Made by a program: the position numbers and the translations under genes. A stretch of 64,000 nt of DNA, taken from the NCBI RefSeq assembly GCF_002078875.1, contig NC_034411.1, forward strand, positions 31,204,260-31,268,259, in the 5' to 3' direction. The notes beneath the pieces were generated by a model. The model saw only the letters and a program-made list of their open reading frames with translations, did no database searches and had not been told where the DNA came from. This DNA comes from Numida meleagris. Lineage: Eukaryota; Chordata; Aves; Galliformes; Numididae. Below, in pieces: positions 38,401-49,500 of this stretch. Position 1 is the stretch's first letter; each line of letters begins with the position of its first letter.

Positions 38401-40522
38401 TGCATCAACTACAAGTCACATACAGACTCTACAGCTCTCTTTCTTCCAGGATAATGATAGCAGAAATAAAACAAACTCTTTAAAGCCTAATTATTTCTTG
38501 CAGTATTAGTTACATAGTACAAAAATGTCAGGATAAAACTATCAAAACCCAGTACAACAAACAATGCTTAGCCTAGCAGGTACTGCTGTATTACCACACG
38601 CTACCATGGCAAGACTGAATTCCTTCCTACCCAGAAACATACGTTCTCCTTCTCTGTCAGCCTGTCGCTGCTCTGGGAAACAACTTCTTGGCAACATTTT
38701 TCTACCTGGCAAACTACTTCTGGCAACTTTCACAGGAATCAGACCATTTTCTGTCTGTAGCCCCTGACTTGAGATCTTGGTTTCCATCTAGTAATGATTG
38801 CCAACAACTAGGTACGAGAATCTTGAAAAGAATTGAACGTCCTCTTCTACTTTAAATGCCTGCTGGGTTGCTGCTGTCTAGGAATGCCATGTGTATACTG
38901 TCAGGTTTGGGCCCAACTGCTGGAGATATCATAAATTCCTATCTCTCCTGGACTGTGTTCAGAGGGATGTATGACAGTTCTGATGCACAATGTTATCTTT
39001 CAGACACTTCATAGTCTCTCTTTTGCGTATTCTGAAAAAACGCATAGCTAATATACAGAATGAGACAATTTTGAAATGGCTGAAATATATTCATCACCTG
39101 TGCATTTGACATATGAAAAGGTGGTCCTTGGATGCCTTATATTCACCTACACTTTTTCACTTTGCAGTCATCCTCAGTAAGATGCCATCAAAATCTCCCC
39201 AACTCTTTTGTTTACTAGAAGAACTCTATAATCCCTCTCTGCAGATCATAGAATGAGTTCTTGAGATGCAGTTTGGTCCATTTAGTTTCTTAGTATTTTG
39301 ATCCAACCCAATTTTCTCTCACAATCCTCCAAGTGCCCCTACCCTGCATACTGATAAATCACTAGGTAGGGAGCTGAGCAGCAGGTAGGCTAAGAAGCCT
39401 GACAGAGCAATTTTCAGACAGCAGCTCACATCTCTCTCAGCAACGGAAGCAACATATTTATTTGTGTTTAGAGATATACAAACCTTATTGTTTTGTTTTC
39501 TAAAAATTATTTGTGTAGCAGGCTGCCATACCATTTCTTCATCCACATGCTAAGAGAGCTTTCAGTTAAATAAAATTAACTTTATCTCCAAAGTACCTGC
39601 ACGTATCCTTTAACACCAATTACTCTTTCATTTTATCTTTCTCTCCACCTCCACAGCTAGTTGTTGGGTGACCTTTCACTGTTGCAGTGGCAACGGTGAC
39701 TAGCAAACTGGATCACAGGTCAACATCAGCCTCACTAGAACTCATGCTTCCCTTCCTTTCAATCTCTGTCTCAAGAGCAACACTTGCAGGACTGCTCACA
39801 TGTTCTCAGGGCACAAGAAATTAAATGTTTTCCTACGTACTCACTTGACATTTCTTTTCAATACCTCAAGAAATGCAGAAAGGAGCATATGTCCACTGTC
39901 ATCTGTTCAGTTTCCTCAGGCAGAGATGCCACAGGCTGGGAAAACCTGAATACCCTGAGGCTTTTCAGTGTAGCTGCATGGCTGATCATGCAACTCCCAC
40001 ACCCCTTTATTTCTGGGGTTTGGTAACTTTTGTGCTTATAGCCTGGAGATACAAGGCATGATCTTGGAAGTAACACAGCCTATACACCATAACTCCATAG
40101 AAATGTCCTATGTACATTCTTCAAGTATGTGGTTCATGCCTTTACATAGCAGCCAGGTATGCACGGTTTTTCATATTCACTTGCCAGTGACATCATCTGG
40201 CTACTGTCAGTATTTTTGCGTCTCACCTCTGAAGCCCAAAATAATCATTCCCTATATGCTCTATAGCATAATGGTTATAGGAATTATTCTCTGTTGTGAA
40301 TTTCATCTGACTTAACTGATCAAGTCTGAAGGCTCACTGTTTAGCAAAATAACTGAAAGAACATGCATTTCTACTGAAAAACAAAGTAACCAAATTCATA
40401 TGAAGCCATTTTCATACGTCAAAGAAAATATGCATAGAAGTTCTAAAACTTCTTTATTCTGGAGCAAAGGACAGTCTATAGTGTTGTCAATATTTGGAAA
40501 AAGTTAAACGTGTGTATATATA

Positions 40523-40537
40523 GGTAGATAGATAGAT
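40523..40537. repeat. GATA microsatellite, short
   Basis: About three to four GATA/TAGA units beside a short TA run. Confidence 0.8.
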
Positions 40538-40659
40538 CCCCAACATTTTTTCCCAAATACAAATAAATAGACTAGATTCAATCATCTAAGTCATAAATAT
40601 CACTGAATGTATCACACAAAACTCAAAATAAACAGAATCAGCCGTGGACACTGTTGTAC

Positions 40660-40731
40660 CTTGACAAAAAGTAGCATTGATCCTCTTGTAGCCTTGTGGG
40701 CATTCTGTCATAGGACTGTATCCATGGTAAG
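40660..40731 (-). CDS. LTBP1: LTBP1 exon: end of hybrid domain, with N-glycosylation site
   Basis: This is a small 72-bp class 1-1 exon. Its translation completes a serine and reads YHGYSPMTECPQGYKRINAT followed by FCQ. It supplies the last two cysteines of the first eight-cysteine domain and contains one N-glycosylation sequon, NAT, just before the final cysteine. The acceptor is CTTCAG. The donor is GTACAA, weak at positions +4 and +5, which with the small size and symmetric phase makes it a candidate for occasional skipping. Skipping would keep the frame but remove two cysteines, leaving the domain unpaired. A CR1 fragment (40886-41096) lies upstream in the preceding intron. Confidence 0.95.
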
Positions 40732-40885
40732 CTGAAGAAAAAAATTACATCAGTTAAATACTGCTGAACTGTATGCTTATTTAGAGAACCTGACAGCCAA
40801 GTTATTATATAACTCTATACAGAAATTCAAATACAAGTAACCTTAATTCAGTCTTTCTGCATGTATACCACTAACATCTCCCATT

Positions 40886-41096
40886 CATAGAATCACAGAA
40901 TCATAGAATGGCTTGGGTTGAAAAGGACCTCAGAGATCATCGAGTTTCAACCCCCCTGCCTTGGGCAGAGTCACCAACCACTAGACCAGGCTGCCCAGAG
41001 CCACGTCCAGCCTGGCCTTGAATGCCTCCAGGGATGGGGCATCCACAACCTCCTTGGGCAGCCTGTTCCAGTGCATCACCACCCTCTGTGTGAAAA
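40886..41096 (-). mobile_element. CR1 LINE 3' fragment with tail repeats
   Basis: About 210 bp of CR1 in reverse orientation, with its short 3' tail repeat visible as ATAGAATCACAGAATCATAG at the low end. GGCTTGGGTTGAAAAGGACC and CTGGCCTTGAATGCCTCCAG follow. It is well preserved compared with the other short copies, so it is probably younger. Confidence 0.92.
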
Positions 41097-41545
41097 GAGG
41101 GTTATTATCCATTCAAATTTGCTTTTGATTTAAAAAGGTGAAATCATCCTGTTCTCAGATATTCAAATAATTACTTCTACAAACCAGCAACAAATACCAT
41201 GTTGAGAAAATATAAGGTTGAAGATTTACCACGGAAAGTCAATGCTTTTAAAACTGAAAATAGCTTCAGAACGCAAAAATACATGCAATGTTAAGCAAGA
41301 TTGTAGTGCACCATTTCTTTTACCATAGTGAATTAAAATTCTTGAAATGCATAGGAAACAACAGAAGCAACTAAACTTCTAAAGCAAGACAAAAAGAAGA
41401 AGGGGGCACATCTCTGATTTACCTGACAATGTTTCTGAATTTTGGAAGACTGTGTCACTTATTGGCTGATCAGTGGAAACTACCAAGGGTGTAGCAGCAC
41501 CACAAAACGCAGACCAAGTTCAATTTTGACAAAATAGAAAGTGTT

Positions 41546-41625
41546 CTGTTAAGTAGATTTTTACTTTTGTTTATTGTTTCTTTCCCTGTTAAATAGATTT
41601 TTGTTTCTGTTTATTGTTTCTTTCC
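41546..41625. repeat. 40-bp tandem duplication, two copies
   Basis: Two head-to-tail copies of a 40-base unit (41546-41585 and 41586-41625), both starting CTGTTAA and ending TTATTGTTTCTTTCC, differ at about four positions. This looks like a fairly recent local duplication in an intron. No function is suggested. Confidence 0.9.
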
Positions 41626-44600
41626 TCCACTTAAGGTTGCCTTTGAGACTACAGAAAACTTCTTATTGATTCTTAAATTGTTTTAGCATCATAAATGAGA
41701 CCAGTAACTTCTTTGCATGTTATGCAGTAAAAGCTAACCTCTTGGCAAAACCCAGTACTTTATCAAACACACAGATCTGACTTTTGGCACTGTGATCACA
41801 AAAGGGACCTTAGTAAAGAGTCAAGAGTTTTTCATAATTTGAATGCTACAATAGGATACATTCAACATTTGGTCAGAATTTAAAAGTTAAGCTGGCCAAA
41901 AAGAAAAAAAAGAAAGCATTACTTTCCATCCTTACTGTATAAAAACTGTCAAATTAGAACAGAGTGAGATAATGTTTTACTTTGGCTTCACTTCACAGCT
42001 CATGCCCTAACTGCACATTTATCCCTGCAGTTTAGTTCAAAACTGGAAACCAGTTCACTACAAGGGGAAACAACAAGAAAAATGACATTTTTAAACTTGT
42101 TTTCAAGTTTTTCCTATGCGTTGGAAAAATTTAAGTGATGATCTTGAGAAGCAGTTTTTGGAGTGAGATAATTTTAAATTGCTGTAATTATTTCAAATAA
42201 TTAATTAGAACATAAAGACACTTTCAAAATGGCCTGAAGCAATGAAGAGGTTAAATACTAAAATAGTGAGGGGTACAAATACAGCTATAACTTTTTTACA
42301 GTTTTGAACACATACATTTTTTATCTTCACACTGACTACAACCTTTGAAACACAAATTAAAATCTGAAAATTTTACAAATGGCAGCCACGCATTTATTTT
42401 CAAGGCTGCTCCAATCTTTTCACAATATTAACATTAAATTAGTTTAAATTTAAGGTGAGATTTTTGAAAGTGAAATGCATTAGCCTGCTCTTGGCCCCTA
42501 AAAACATCCATGGAACTCTAAATGTTAATGCTGTCGGGATTTGATTCATTTTTACACTGATTATGTCCTAATTTATCTATGTTTCCCATTGCAGATCTCA
42601 TTCAATTAATATGAAAACCGAGACACCTTCTCCATAATTTGCACGGACAGAATCGGAAATACCCTGCAGCTCTAACACAGTACCAGCAGAGCTCTTCCAG
42701 TTGCACATGGAGACCAGCCCATAAGCTGCGTCAGGCCTTTTCCAGTGCCACAATGTGTTTTCCATTCCACGGTGACTCAGCTGCTCTAGAAAGCATCATG
42801 GTGGAGTGAGGTCAGAGACTTTAATCTCTCCATCCCTACTCATTCTGCTCCCACACTGAACAGGAAACAGTGGCTTACTGGCAGCTGTTTTCTTCCTTGT
42901 ACAAAAAGCAGCAACATAAGCAGGTCATAGTAGAGTAGGAAGCTTGTGCGGTGATGGCTAGTCATCCATGTTGGAGCGGGATGGAGTCCTACATTACTTA
43001 CCCTTTACTCACTTAGACAACCTGTTCTGTTTATAATTATTAACTGTTACCAAGAAGCCTGATCAATCGCAACATTTCCCATGTAACACAGAAATGAAGT
43101 TTGTTTTAAAAGTCTTGCTCTGTAGAAGCTCACAGAAAAGGAGATCTGTTCCAAAAATTCTTCCTTTATTTTTCAGTAATACTGAATAATCCATAAACTT
43201 ACAGCCACAAGAATTGTCCCAGGCCAAGGCACTCAACTTTGCAACAGGACTGGTCCCCGACTGAGCAGTGGCTATGACCCAAAATACTTAAATGCATCTT
43301 TGCAAAATGACAAAGCCCTGCCTAAGTCCATGGGAACAAGACAGGCACAAAGTTAAATACCCCCTTAAGTGTTTGACTGAAGATAGAAATAAAGAAACCA
43401 CATTGGTAAGTGCCTGCTAATGAGACTGGTATACATGCTTAAGTATTTTGCTGAACAGTGGATCCCAAGTGATCGTGTTTAATACAACCTGTTGAAGTAT
43501 TATTATACAAACAGGTCATCCTTAAATGAAGTTTAGAACCATAAAACCACAAAAGCAAAAGGAAACCTCTTTGCTTCAAAATGTCTACAGCAAAAAAGGC
43601 AATATCAATTTAGCGAGGTCTTGAAATATGTAAAAATGACAAGGGACTAACATTGCAGGAACTCTGCCTGCTGAGACACAGCCATAGACACCACTTAACT
43701 GACAATTTACAAATAATTTATTTGACTCCCATGTTTGCCCACCTAACATCCTACTCAGCTATGCATACTCTTTCTATCACTGAAACCATTCCCATTATTG
43801 CAAAAAAAAAAAAAAAGAAAAAGAGTAAGAATAATTGATGAAATATAAATCCATAAGCAAGAACTACATACTTCCATTAAATCTTACCATAAATTTACAT
43901 TTATCCTTAGAAATTGCTTTAAAGAAGTGTAACACTTTCATAGTGATATGAAGCTTAAATTGGTACCTTTAGCCAAAGGACAGTTAGGCCCAGATCCAGA
44001 TTAGAAAGTTCCAGTTGTGTGCCTAAATTCAAATTGGACATCTATAAAACTCTAAGATGCTGTAAGATCGATTAAACTCCTGCAACACTCCAAATTTGAT
44101 CACTTAAGTTCCTAGAAATCTCCAGTAATAACAATCTCTAATAATTTCTAAATAAAATCTAGAATGCTAAGTCGCAGATATTTCTACCTAAGCTTCCTGA
44201 CCAATGCAGTGAGTGAATGTTCTTAAAGCAAGCACCTACCCAGTCATACTCTTGACATAATGTAGTGGCAGATGACATTGTATTTTAATCTGTGGAAAAC
44301 AGTATACACATTTCCTCCACCCTAAGAAGGGGAGAAAGATAATGTACAGTGAGAGCTCTCACCTATAAAGATAAGAAATGTATCCCACTTAATTTCAAAC
44401 TCTTACTTTCCAGGAATACCTTAACCACAAGAACAGGTTATTCTAAGTAACAACATTCTCTGTCTCCTCATGAAATTACAGTTACTTTCAAAAAACAATT
44501 CCAAATTAATTGAGTCAGAAGGCAGGAGTAAGGATGACTCACACTATTAGTAATTAACAACACCAGGAAAGAGACTGAATTCCCATTCCTGTTCCAAGGA

Positions 44601-45072
44601 TTGTTTCTTCCTTTTATGGATTAGGGCATCTCCCCCTCATAGGTATAAAATGTAGATTTGAAACTCTTCTGGCAGGTAAAGGAACTCTGAATTGCCTCAT
44701 CTTGAGCAAATGTGTTAGCCACTAAGCTTTTATACAAAAAGGACAATGCTCCTCTCATTAGTATTTACAAAGAAATTATTCTACTTAGTGCTTTGATAAA
44801 GGGTGGTGGAGGTTTTAGGGATGTACATCCCAGGTGTGTTCAAACATTTCTCTGTACCCTCTAGGAGGAATCTGGAGACCCGGATTTCAAAGGTGGTTTG
44901 CCCCAGTGTTTCCCTACTGGCTTAACAGCATACAGAGCATGCTGGTATTAAGCAGCTTCCTGGACAACATAGTGGATTCCAGGCTGGGGAAGTTAGTTTT
45001 TTACCTGAGCTACGAAGAATCAGCACATGGACTTCCCTTGGAACTAGGCACCAAAAATGTATATTAGTTCTT

Positions 45073-45150
45073 AGAATGACAGAATGGTTTGAGTTGGAAG
45101 GGATCTTAGAGATCATCTAGTTCCAATTCCACTGCCATGGGCAATTTTTC
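45073..45150 (-). mobile_element. CR1 LINE 3' tip
   Basis: About 78 bp of CR1 3' end in reverse orientation (GACAGAATGGTTTGAGTTGG, then GAGATCATCTAGTTCCAA). It is severely 5'-truncated. Confidence 0.85.
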
Positions 45151-45306
45151 CGGAGGGAAACCTGAATCTACTAAACAATACATTCTGCATATCCACATAC
45201 TTCTGATGAACAAAACTTTTAGCTGTAGTTAAATTGCTATTTATTTGGAGGAAGCTATAAAATCAGGACACATTTCACAATTCGTGGTGGCGTTACACTA
45301 AAGGAA

Positions 45307-45337
45307 TGTCCCTGTTAGAAATTTACTAACAGGGACA
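45307..45337. repeat. 12-bp inverted repeat with 7-bp loop
   Basis: The arm TGTCCCTGTTAG (45307-45318) is followed by the loop AAATTTA and the exact complement CTAACAGGGACA (45326-45337). It would form a perfect 12-bp hairpin in DNA or RNA. It lies about 160 bp from a CR1 tip. No terminator role applies in this genome. It is too short for a typical microRNA precursor. Confidence 0.9.
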
Positions 45338-45898
45338 CTCAGAAGTTTACCCCAAGTATGCTCTCTTTTGGAAGCAAAGCAGAAGGTAAACATACACCAA
45401 AACATAAAACTTTCATGTTTCATAAACTAGCAGATCAGACTCTCCTGTAGAAGGAGGTCAGAGAAGTAGAAGTCAAAGTATATTTTCTTCTGGTATTATA
45501 TTTGATTTATTACATTAGACTTTTGGACAATAATATGTTTCCAAAAAATCAAACATTGAACATGCTTCATGTGTTGCTATCTGTAGGAGTAACAGTGGCC
45601 TAGGAGACCCAGATAATGACTGTAACTTCTTGCACCACATTTGACCCAGTAAACAGCTATCTACTCTGTTCACAACTTCACCTTTTTCTACTTTCATTGA
45701 GTGATAAAAATATAAATGACAGAGAAGTATTGCTGTTTTTGTGCAATAATTGTATAATTCATAAAAGTTTAAGAGACTAGCTGCATTTATCACTGGAATT
45801 TCTTTCTCATTATAACGTAATGTCAAATCATAACAAACCAGTAAGGAAAGTCTTTGTCATAGTTAAATTGTCAAGGAAGATACTTCAAAACAGAGCAG

Positions 45899-45914
45899 TA
45901 TATATATATATATA
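45899..45914. repeat. TA microsatellite
   Basis: Eight uninterrupted TA units. Confidence 0.95.
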
Positions 45915-46042
45915 ACTGACAATTTAGAGCCTACAAAAATTTGGCTCCAAACTTGATAGTTCATCTGCAGTCTCAAGAGGTCATTGCATTCTCTCCAAGC
46001 AGTGACTGGCGCCTCAATAATTTAACATTTCTGTGCAGACTT

Positions 46043-46072
46043 AAAATAAATAAATAAATAAATTAAATAAAT
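46043..46072. repeat. AAAT microsatellite
   Basis: About seven AAAT units with one interruption (ATTAAAT). Confidence 0.9.
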
Positions 46073-46402
46073 CCAGCTGGAAGAGGCAAAATGACTCAAT
46101 GTCATTATCCGTCTTGAGAAAAATGCAGCAGTGCATCACTGCCTTAGAGGAAGAGGGAGAAGCAAGAAAAAAAAGGAAAAAACCACAACCACGCTAGCAC
46201 TGCTGGCTGTGCTGAGTGCCTGTGTACTGTAACTCTGCTGGCACACAAGAGATTTCCAGTTTCTGCAACCTGCCCCTAATCAAAGCATGGTATGTTCTTT
46301 CTACTATGTTCCTTTCCTTTTCCCAACCCCCAGAAATGAAACTACTACTTGAGGAAAGAAGTTACAAACTTGTCCATAGAATAACAACAAAGTGACACTT
46401 AC

Positions 46403-46505
46403 ACGGCTTCTTGGGACATTTCTGGCATTTGTTAAAACCCCAGGAAGTACCCACAGTTCCACAGCAGTCTTCTTGCTTTGAAAGGCCAGGAAGTGCTTTG
46501 CCACA
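46403..46505 (-). CDS. LTBP1: LTBP1 exon: core of first eight-cysteine (hybrid) domain
   Basis: This 103-bp exon (phase 0 to phase 1) encodes 34 residues beginning [15 protein letters not shown] and ending KCQKCPKKP. It carries five of the eight cysteines, including the adjacent CC pair. With the cysteine of the upstream exon and the two of the downstream exon (40660-40731), all eight are accounted for. This is the hybrid domain shared by LTBPs and fibrillins. It is not the TB domain that bonds to the TGF-beta propeptide. The acceptor is TTCCAG and the donor GTAAGT, a full consensus match. The long open stretch on the same strand at 46304-46504 is a different frame read through the donor and is not coding. 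Confidence 0.95.
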
Positions 46506-49500
46506 CTGGAAAAGTTAAAGAATACTCAGGTTAGTGCTGTTGTATGATGCTTACCTCTAATATAATGTCCTCTTTCAGTCATCTTGGGTCAGCTTCTTGC
46601 CAGTGTAATTGAGACACCAAAGGATGACTGGAGCTCTTAGCCAAGCATAAATAATGCCCATGAATGGCTCTCTCCACAGGAACAAGCAGGTTAGATTACA
46701 TTATTACCCTCCTCTGCTTCAACTTGAAAAGAAGGAGAAAGAAAGAGAAGAGACTGTATGTCATTGTTCCTCATAAAAACGTCCTCCTCTGCTTTTTCAA
46801 AAGCCACATGCACTACCTTAAATGAATAACTCTCTTAAAGAAGTAATATTTTTAAGAGTATAACTGAGTTCTATATTGTTATTTGCTATCTGTTAATAAG
46901 GCTCAACTTTCTGTTAACTTGTGTTTAATGTTTATGACTGGCTACTGAAAATTGTCAAATTATTATGAAAGATTCTGCTGTCCAGATACTAAAGAATTAA
47001 GGAATACATAAGATGACTCATGTCGAAGTTTGCAACAGGTGTTACTCAAAATGCTTCATGCAAATATTTAAATATATCTTGCAATCATTTCCGAGGCAAA
47101 TACTCCCTGTATTTATTTTCCTGATTAAGAAACAAAGTTTAAGTGTATTTCTCTATGTGAGTTGGAGACATTAAAAAGTACATCTACACCTGTCAACTAG
47201 GTACAAAATGGAAGTGTTCAAAGCACGAGAGAAGTGCACAACAGGTGCACTTTAAAAGCAAATACTGATATAAATAGGCACTGCAGCAAATAATTCAAAT
47301 GTGTTGAAGTGCGAATCCGCACGAGAGTGAACGAACCTTCCCTGATCTAACTTTTCTTCCTGACCAAATATAAAAACCTCTGAACCAAAAGATCACTGGT
47401 GTTTATCTTTCAGCTCAAGACAGCTATCTTGTCCTCCAGCACAGGCTGCGTGGCCCTGCGGTTGCATTCACTTATTCTGGTAACCCTGTCACTCTGCAGT
47501 GGGGATGCATGCTGAATATGCAGGCAGTGACAGCTTCTTCTGAGCTTCCCAAATTTCTTCTAGTATGCTGATGCTCATAGGTCATTGATGTTTCTAAAGT
47601 CTATGTGGCTGCACAGCATGAATACCAGCAGGACAGCAGGCCACCATACAGCGCAGAGCTCTAACACATCAGTGCGTTCCCTCTTCCTATGGGGAGGACT
47701 GGCAAGGTGCCATCCCAGCCATCTTCTCAGCCCCTTTCTCACACATTCCCCAGGAAAATTTTGAAATATCTTAGCAACAAAGTAAAAGCAGCATAATTGA
47801 AACATCAAATAAATCATGTTTGAGCAGCTGGGAGCATCCTCTGCCCAAGCCTCCTATATGAAATGGAGCTTTTAGTACAGAGCAACTTAGCATAGTTACT
47901 GTGTGCCTCTGCACATCATCCCTATACAACAGAGGGTAGTACCACTTGTTCCTCGAGCCACATTTTGAGGTGATACGTGGGCTGCAGAAAGAACAGAGTA
48001 CCCGGACAGGTTAGAAGATACCCTGTAGAAGCCTGCTTTCATGTGACCATCTGCAGAGGGTCTTGTATCAAATTTTCCCATCTTCCAAGGGGTCATAAAC
48101 ATTTCTGCCCTGAATTGCATTTAGCTATGTTAAAAGAGTAAAGTATCTAAGCTTTTCAGATGCAGGCCCAGGCTTACACTAGCTGAGCATGTCTTTTGAG
48201 CTATGTTGCTCTCCACTGGCTTGAGAACTGGCAGGATTGGTATGATTGACCATTCCTGATCTTTCAGTTTCACTCCGCTCTGGTTTCAGAGGCAACTCTC
48301 AGTCAGGCACAAAGGCAGGCAAGGTGCGAGAACAGGGGACTCTGCACACCTCCAGTCTGCTGCAGCACCTCAGCTCTTCTCAAAATGGGAACTAGCTGAG
48401 GATTACTAATAACGTCTCCTTCAACTGGCAGCTAAAAAAAAAAGTACAGAATTCATATTATGTCTTTACACAACACTGGTTTTTCAAGTTACGTGTGAAG
48501 TGAGCATGCTCTCAGGAAGACTGTGCTACTTCAGTTACACCTGCTGAAGTCCTTTCATAGAGCTGGTACTGCTTCTCCCAAGGAGAAACCTCTTACGCTC
48601 AAGTCATATACTGTGGCAGCTTGCGAGAACCAGCTCAACCAATTTCCACTCAACTCTGCCTCCCCGCCTTGTGCCTCAGTTTTACAACTCTTCTCCCTCT
48701 GAAAAGAAGTGGGAGGAATTGAGGCTGATGCTGCACCTCCCCTTATGATCTCAGAAACTGAGCATTTGGGCAGCCAGGCAGATAACGTAACACCCAGTGC
48801 TCCTCGCAAGGTCACAGGCCTCAAGGACACATTCCAGCAGTATGCATGTGAAGAGGCAAGACTACACTGACATGACAGCCAACATGCCATCATTAACTAG
48901 TACTTTTTTTTCCCCCTGAAATAGAAAAGGTGTCATTTAATGATAGTAAATGAAAAGCAAAATTAAGGTTAAAAAATAAAAAGGAAAGGAGGAGGAAGAT
49001 GGACTGAAGCCCATTTTGAGTTTAGGTGTGGTGCTATAGCATTTGCACTCTACTGAAAATCATGATCTCTGTGGTCATAACTTTTTCAAATTTCCATAAA
49101 AAACCATGAGCAAAAATAAGGATGCCAAAGTCTGAGTCATCTGGCAACTGTGGTTTGTAGTCCTGTCAGTAAAAACTGGCAACGTTTAAAGCTGCTGCTC
49201 CCACTGCCTCTACGGTGAATTAAAGCTTGAAGAATCAATGATAATTTGGTTAGTGTCCAGATCATTGTAGAAACTGGCCAGCCAGGAAAAGCAACTGCCA
49301 CATGGGGCTCCTTGTGGTGTAAGGTCTGTGTAATTTTGGAGCTACGTATCAGAAAAAATGATTCCACTGTAAAGTACTAAGCCAAGCAGAAACAGCGCGT
49401 TCTTCAATGGCTAATAAAGCCTAATTTCTCTGGTACCTCTAACAGCACTTCAGACACTTTCAATACTCATGGCACCGCACAAGCTGTTTCCTAGCCAGCA

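Larger units (their letters stand above)
28322..40659 (-). other. LTBP1 intron, largest in window
   Basis: This 12338-bp intron lies between the hybrid domain and the lone EGF. It contains a CR1 fragment (30082-30282), long homopolymer runs (T at 31266-31281 and 31293-31317, A at 32475-32496) and a small GATA microsatellite (40523-40537). None of its short open frames resembles a known protein. Confidence 0.85.
40732..46402 (-). other. LTBP1 intron
   Basis: This 5671-bp intron lies inside the hybrid domain coding region. It contains CR1 fragments at 40886-41096 and 45073-45150, a 40-bp tandem duplication at 41546-41625, an inverted repeat at 45307-45337, a TA run at 45899-45914 and an AAAT run at 46043-46072. 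Confidence 0.85.

Noticed and set aside
48555..48893. 112-residue open frame on the minus strand
   Set aside because: It lies in a locally GC-richer patch where long frames arise by chance, with no motif or repeat match recognised.
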